Assembly (NCBI RefSeq): GCF_004307455.1
Contig: NZ_SEWX01000005.1
Location: 1 to 64,000 of the forward strand
Direction of reading: 5' to 3'
Origin: Aquirufa nivalisilvae
GTDB lineage: Bacteria; Bacteroidota; Bacteroidia; Cytophagales; Spirosomataceae
Length of the DNA stretch: 64,000 nucleotides
Part shown: positions 62,187 to 64,000 of the stretch, one piece after another
How positions within the stretch are numbered: the stretch's first letter is position 1
How the letters are laid out: each line of letters opens with the position of its first letter
Position numbers and translations under genes: made by a program
Notes under the pieces: model-generated
What the model saw: only the letters and a program-made list of their open reading frames with translations
Database searches by the model: none
Told to the model about the DNA's origin: nothing

Positions 62187-62349
62187 AAATGTAGAATGTA
62201 GAATGTAGAATGTAGAATGTAGAATGTAGAATGTAGAATGTAGAATGTAGAATGTAGAATGTAGAATGTAGAATGTAGAATGTAGAATAATTTGTTAAGT
62301 TATAGATCTTTTCTCTGTTTGGTTAGAGATAATTCTACATCCTACATTT
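62187..62349. repeat. inverted-repeat element C with expanded arm
   Basis: AAATGTAGAATGTAGAAT (62187-62204) pairs with ATTCTACATCCTACATTT (62332-62349), one mismatch in 18. Within the left arm the unit TGTAGAA has been expanded to 14 exact copies (62190-62287). It fills the spacer between the lipoprotein start and the thioredoxin stop. Confidence 0.75.
62190..62287 (+). repeat. 14 tandem copies of the heptamer TGTAGAA
   Basis: Exact, uninterrupted repeats from 62190 to 62287 (98 bases). On the minus strand they read TTCTACA and end 5 bases before the ATG of the rhodanese-thioredoxin gene (62184), so they occupy its leader and probably its promoter. Each minus-strand junction also reads TACATTC, close to a -7 box. 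Confidence 0.95.
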
Positions 62350-62365
62350 TTAATTCTTCGTTGAT

Positions 62366-62662
62366 TTAGCTATACTGCTGAATGATTCCTACCAAGGTAT
62401 TTGCTGGAATAACGCCTGATTGTCGCCAGACGGATTTACCATTTTTGAATAAAATCATAGTAGGTACTGAGCGAATCTGGAATTTTTCTGCTGTTTTGCG
62501 GTTTTTATCCACATCCACCTTGATGATTTTTGCCGAATCTCCAATTTTGGCTTTTACTTGTTCCAAAATAGGTTTCAATTGTTTGCAAGGTCCGCACCAT
62601 TCTGCCGAAAAATCGACAAGTACTGGCTGCTCTGATTTCAATAATTCTGAAAAATTGCTCAT
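62366..62662 (-). CDS. trxA: thioredoxin
   Basis: A 98-residue cytoplasmic thioredoxin with WCGPCK in VDFSAEWCGPCKQLKP (active-site cysteines near residues 23 and 26), VDVDKNRKTAEKFQIRSVPTMILFKNG with the conserved cis-proline in SVPT, and a C-terminal helix. The length is normal. It follows the small rhodanese gene by 26 bases on the same strand. Confidence 0.95.
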   Translation of the reverse strand: MSNFSELLKSEQPVLVDFSAEWCGPCKQLKPILEQVKAKIGDSAKIIKVDVDKNRKTAEKFQIRSVPTMILFKNGKSVWRQSGVIPANTLVGIIQQYS

Positions 62663-62688
62663 AATATTGGCTTTTTATATAGACTAAA

Positions 62689-62991
62689 CTATCTTAATGA
62701 CATCCAAGTTCCACCATTGTGTACTTGTTGGAATCCATGTGATTTCAACAAGCGTTTGGCAGCACCACTACGCATACCTGAGGCGCAACAAGTGATGATT
62801 ACATCATCTTTTTTCAATTTGCTTAAATTACTAGTCAAAGTCTGTAAAGGTAAATTTAATGAACCTTTCACATGCCCTTGTTTGTACTCTGCTACTGTAC
62901 GAACATCCACAATTTTAGCACCAGATTTGATTAAAGCTGCTACATCTATTTTAGGTCCCAAACCCAATAAATTTTTAAGAAATTCAATCAT
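62689..62991 (-). CDS. single-domain rhodanese-like protein
   Basis: A 100-residue cytoplasmic protein: the rhodanese fold is shown by IDVAALIKSGAKIVDVRTVAEYKQGHVKGSLNLPLQ, the active loop TCCASGMRSGAAKRLL (cysteine near residue 70) and the end GFQQVHNGGTW. It may pass persulfide sulfur to partners. It lies immediately upstream of trxA and belongs with the other sulfur and redox genes around it. Confidence 0.93.
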   Translation of the reverse strand: MIEFLKNLLGLGPKIDVAALIKSGAKIVDVRTVAEYKQGHVKGSLNLPLQTLTSNLSKLKKDDVIITCCASGMRSGAAKRLLKSHGFQQVHNGGTWMSLR

Positions 62992-63066
62992 GTTTTTGAT
63001 TATTTATACCACAAAAGTAAGCTTGATTTTAGCCTTACGGCGTGACAATTGTCTCTTCTTGATCGC

Positions 63067-63669
63067 TTATACTAGGCTTTTACTAGCAAGAAAATCAATG
63101 ACATAAGCCTTGCCTTGATGCAGTGGGCCTTCGTTTAACAAGGTTTCTTTTACTTTGGAATATTCTTTGGTCAACCCTGCAAAATCTTCGTTTAACTCAT
63201 CTAAATCGAATAACATATTTAAATCCTTTGGACCACCTGAATTTAAGCCCATTTGATTTTTATGAAATCCCTCCAAAATGATTTTACCTCCAGGTTTTAA
63301 CCATTTGATACATTGCTGATGAAATTTACGTCTTTCTTCAGGATTTTGATGGAAGTATACCAAAGCAATAGCATCAAAGGATTCAAAAGGATAACGTACG
63401 CTGGCCGCATCAATGCATTCATAATGCAAATTGACGGATTTGTCACCCGCTAATTTATTGGCTTTTCCTTGGGCGGTGTCACTGCTATCAAAGGCATGAA
63501 CTTCCCAGCCTATTTGTGCTGCAAAAACAGCGTCTCTACCTTCTCCTGCGGCAGGTACAAGAAGCCGGCCAATGGATAGTTTTTGCAATTGTTTTTTAAA
63601 GAATTGATTCGGTTCTACACCATATTGATATTCTTTTGAATCATATCGTGAATTCCATATTGCTTTCAT
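63067..63669 (-). CDS. class I SAM-dependent methyltransferase (TehB-like)
   Basis: A 200-residue cytoplasmic methyltransferase. Motif I is RLLVPAAGEGRDAVFAAQIGWEVHAFD (residues about 35-61), the post-I acidic residue in AFDSSD, and FDAIALVYFHQNPEERRKF the motif IV region; the C-terminal KPGGKIILEGF is motif VI. It resembles the TehB-like group that methylates tellurite or small thiols. It may have a role with the sulfur genes but the substrate is not known. Confidence 0.88.
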   Translation of the reverse strand: MKAIWNSRYDSKEYQYGVEPNQFFKKQLQKLSIGRLLVPAAGEGRDAVFAAQIGWEVHAFDSSDTAQGKANKLAGDKSVNLHYECIDAASVRYPFESFDAIALVYFHQNPEERRKFHQQCIKWLKPGGKIILEGFHKNQMGLNSGGPKDLNMLFDLDELNEDFAGLTKEYSKVKETLLNEGPLHQGKAYVIDFLASKSLV

Positions 63670-63689
63670 GTGTAGATTGTTTACTTTCG
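63660..63689 (+). promoter_or_regulatory. promoter of the DsrE-family gene
   Basis: TTG (63660-63662), a 19-base spacer, then TACTTTCG (63682-63689), one base off TAnnTTTG at a late position. The start point would be near 63693, a few bases before the gene. Confidence 0.5.
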
Positions 63690-63698
63690 AAAAAAATT

Positions 63699-64000
63699 AT
63701 GAAAATGAAAAAAATCGCCCTGTTTACTGTTATGGTGCTATGTGTAAGTTTACATGCATTAGCTCAATCTCCTGCTCATAAAATTGTGATTCAGGTGAAT
63801 ACTTCGGATACCACTGCTTGGCATGGTGTGGTACGTAATATTGGTAATTTGCAAACTGCTTTGGGTCCAAATACTTCTATTGAAGTGGTGGCTCATGGTT
63901 CAGGTATTGGTTTATTAATAGATTCAAAAACAACTCAAAAGGCCAAAATAGCTGAGTTATCAGCCAAAGGGGTGTCATTTGTAGCTTGCGAGAACACCAT
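63699..64000 (+). CDS. exported DsrE-family protein, cut by the window end
   Basis: The first 100 codons are present. A signal peptide (MKMKKIALFTVMVLCVSLHALAQ) precedes KIVIQVNTSDTTAWHGVVRNIGNLQTALGP, EVVAHGSGIGLLI, and KGVSFVACENT with the conserved cysteine of DsrE/DsrF-like proteins. Periplasmic members may carry persulfides. Two ATGs (63699, 63705) are possible; the promoter at 63660 fits the second slightly better. Its position next to rhodanese and thioredoxin genes fits a sulfur-relay role, an inference. Confidence 0.85.
   Translation, partial: MKMKKIALFTVMVLCVSLHALAQSPAHKIVIQVNTSDTTAWHGVVRNIGNLQTALGPNTSIEVVAHGSGIGLLIDSKTTQKAKIAELSAKGVSFVACENT

Noticed and set aside
62190..62287. CRISPR array
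   Set aside because: The 7-base units are contiguous with no spacers, so this is a simple tandem repeat.

Overview
The window looks like chromosomal DNA of a Bacteroidota bacterium, most likely a member of the Cytophagales. The evidence is: promoters of the TTG / TAnnTTTG type; a MurF-Alr fusion; a protease with a Por (type IX) secretion tail; a TonB-dependent receptor with an N-terminal carboxypeptidase-regulatory-like domain; lycopene cyclase; and a bacillithiol-type YtxJ protein. Genus cannot be decided by eye.

Layout. The first 250 bases look like the promoter and leader of an rRNA operon running out of the left edge. From 309 to 39.1 kb lies an ordinary core chromosome: tyrS, queA, cobalamin adenosyltransferase, ilvE, an Omp85-type outer membrane protein, acyl-CoA synthetase, birA, rsfS, ftsH, lpxH, a GH32 fructanase, acyl-ACP desaturase, a TrmH-type methyltransferase, an ABC exporter, fumC, an ArsR regulator, murF-alr, pgk, a FAN1-like nuclease, hpf, metK, crtY, lipA, ytxJ, waaA, rsgA and a ROK kinase.

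From 39.2 to 43.2 kb there is an AT-rich accessory island. It holds a three-gene ABC-three-component (ABC-3C) conflict system (SMEK-domain protein, small middle component, DUF2326 ATPase), then a HigBA toxin-antitoxin pair. Two diverged direct repeats of about 100-115 bp with attC-like end motifs flank higBA, and a trace of the same motif lies left of the ABC-3C genes. The island reads as two adjacent gene cassettes.

From 43.3 to 49.4 kb there is an NagX/HGSNAT-like membrane acyltransferase, a secreted subtilisin, and a probable copper cassette (small Cys protein, TonB receptor, heavy-metal-binding domain protein, HMA-domain protein). Next come tex and a mutagenesis module: a LexA-like S24 repressor divergent from dinB and a DnaE2-size polymerase III alpha, with a perfect palindrome between them.

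The right end (56.6-64 kb) is a run of small metabolic and redox genes. It includes an SRAP (YedK/HMCES) gene broken by one in-frame amber codon, msrB, a rhodanese-thioredoxin lipoprotein, thioredoxin, rhodanese and a DsrE protein. The spacers here carry several inverted-repeat elements of related design, one expanded into 14 tandem heptamers directly upstream of a start codon.
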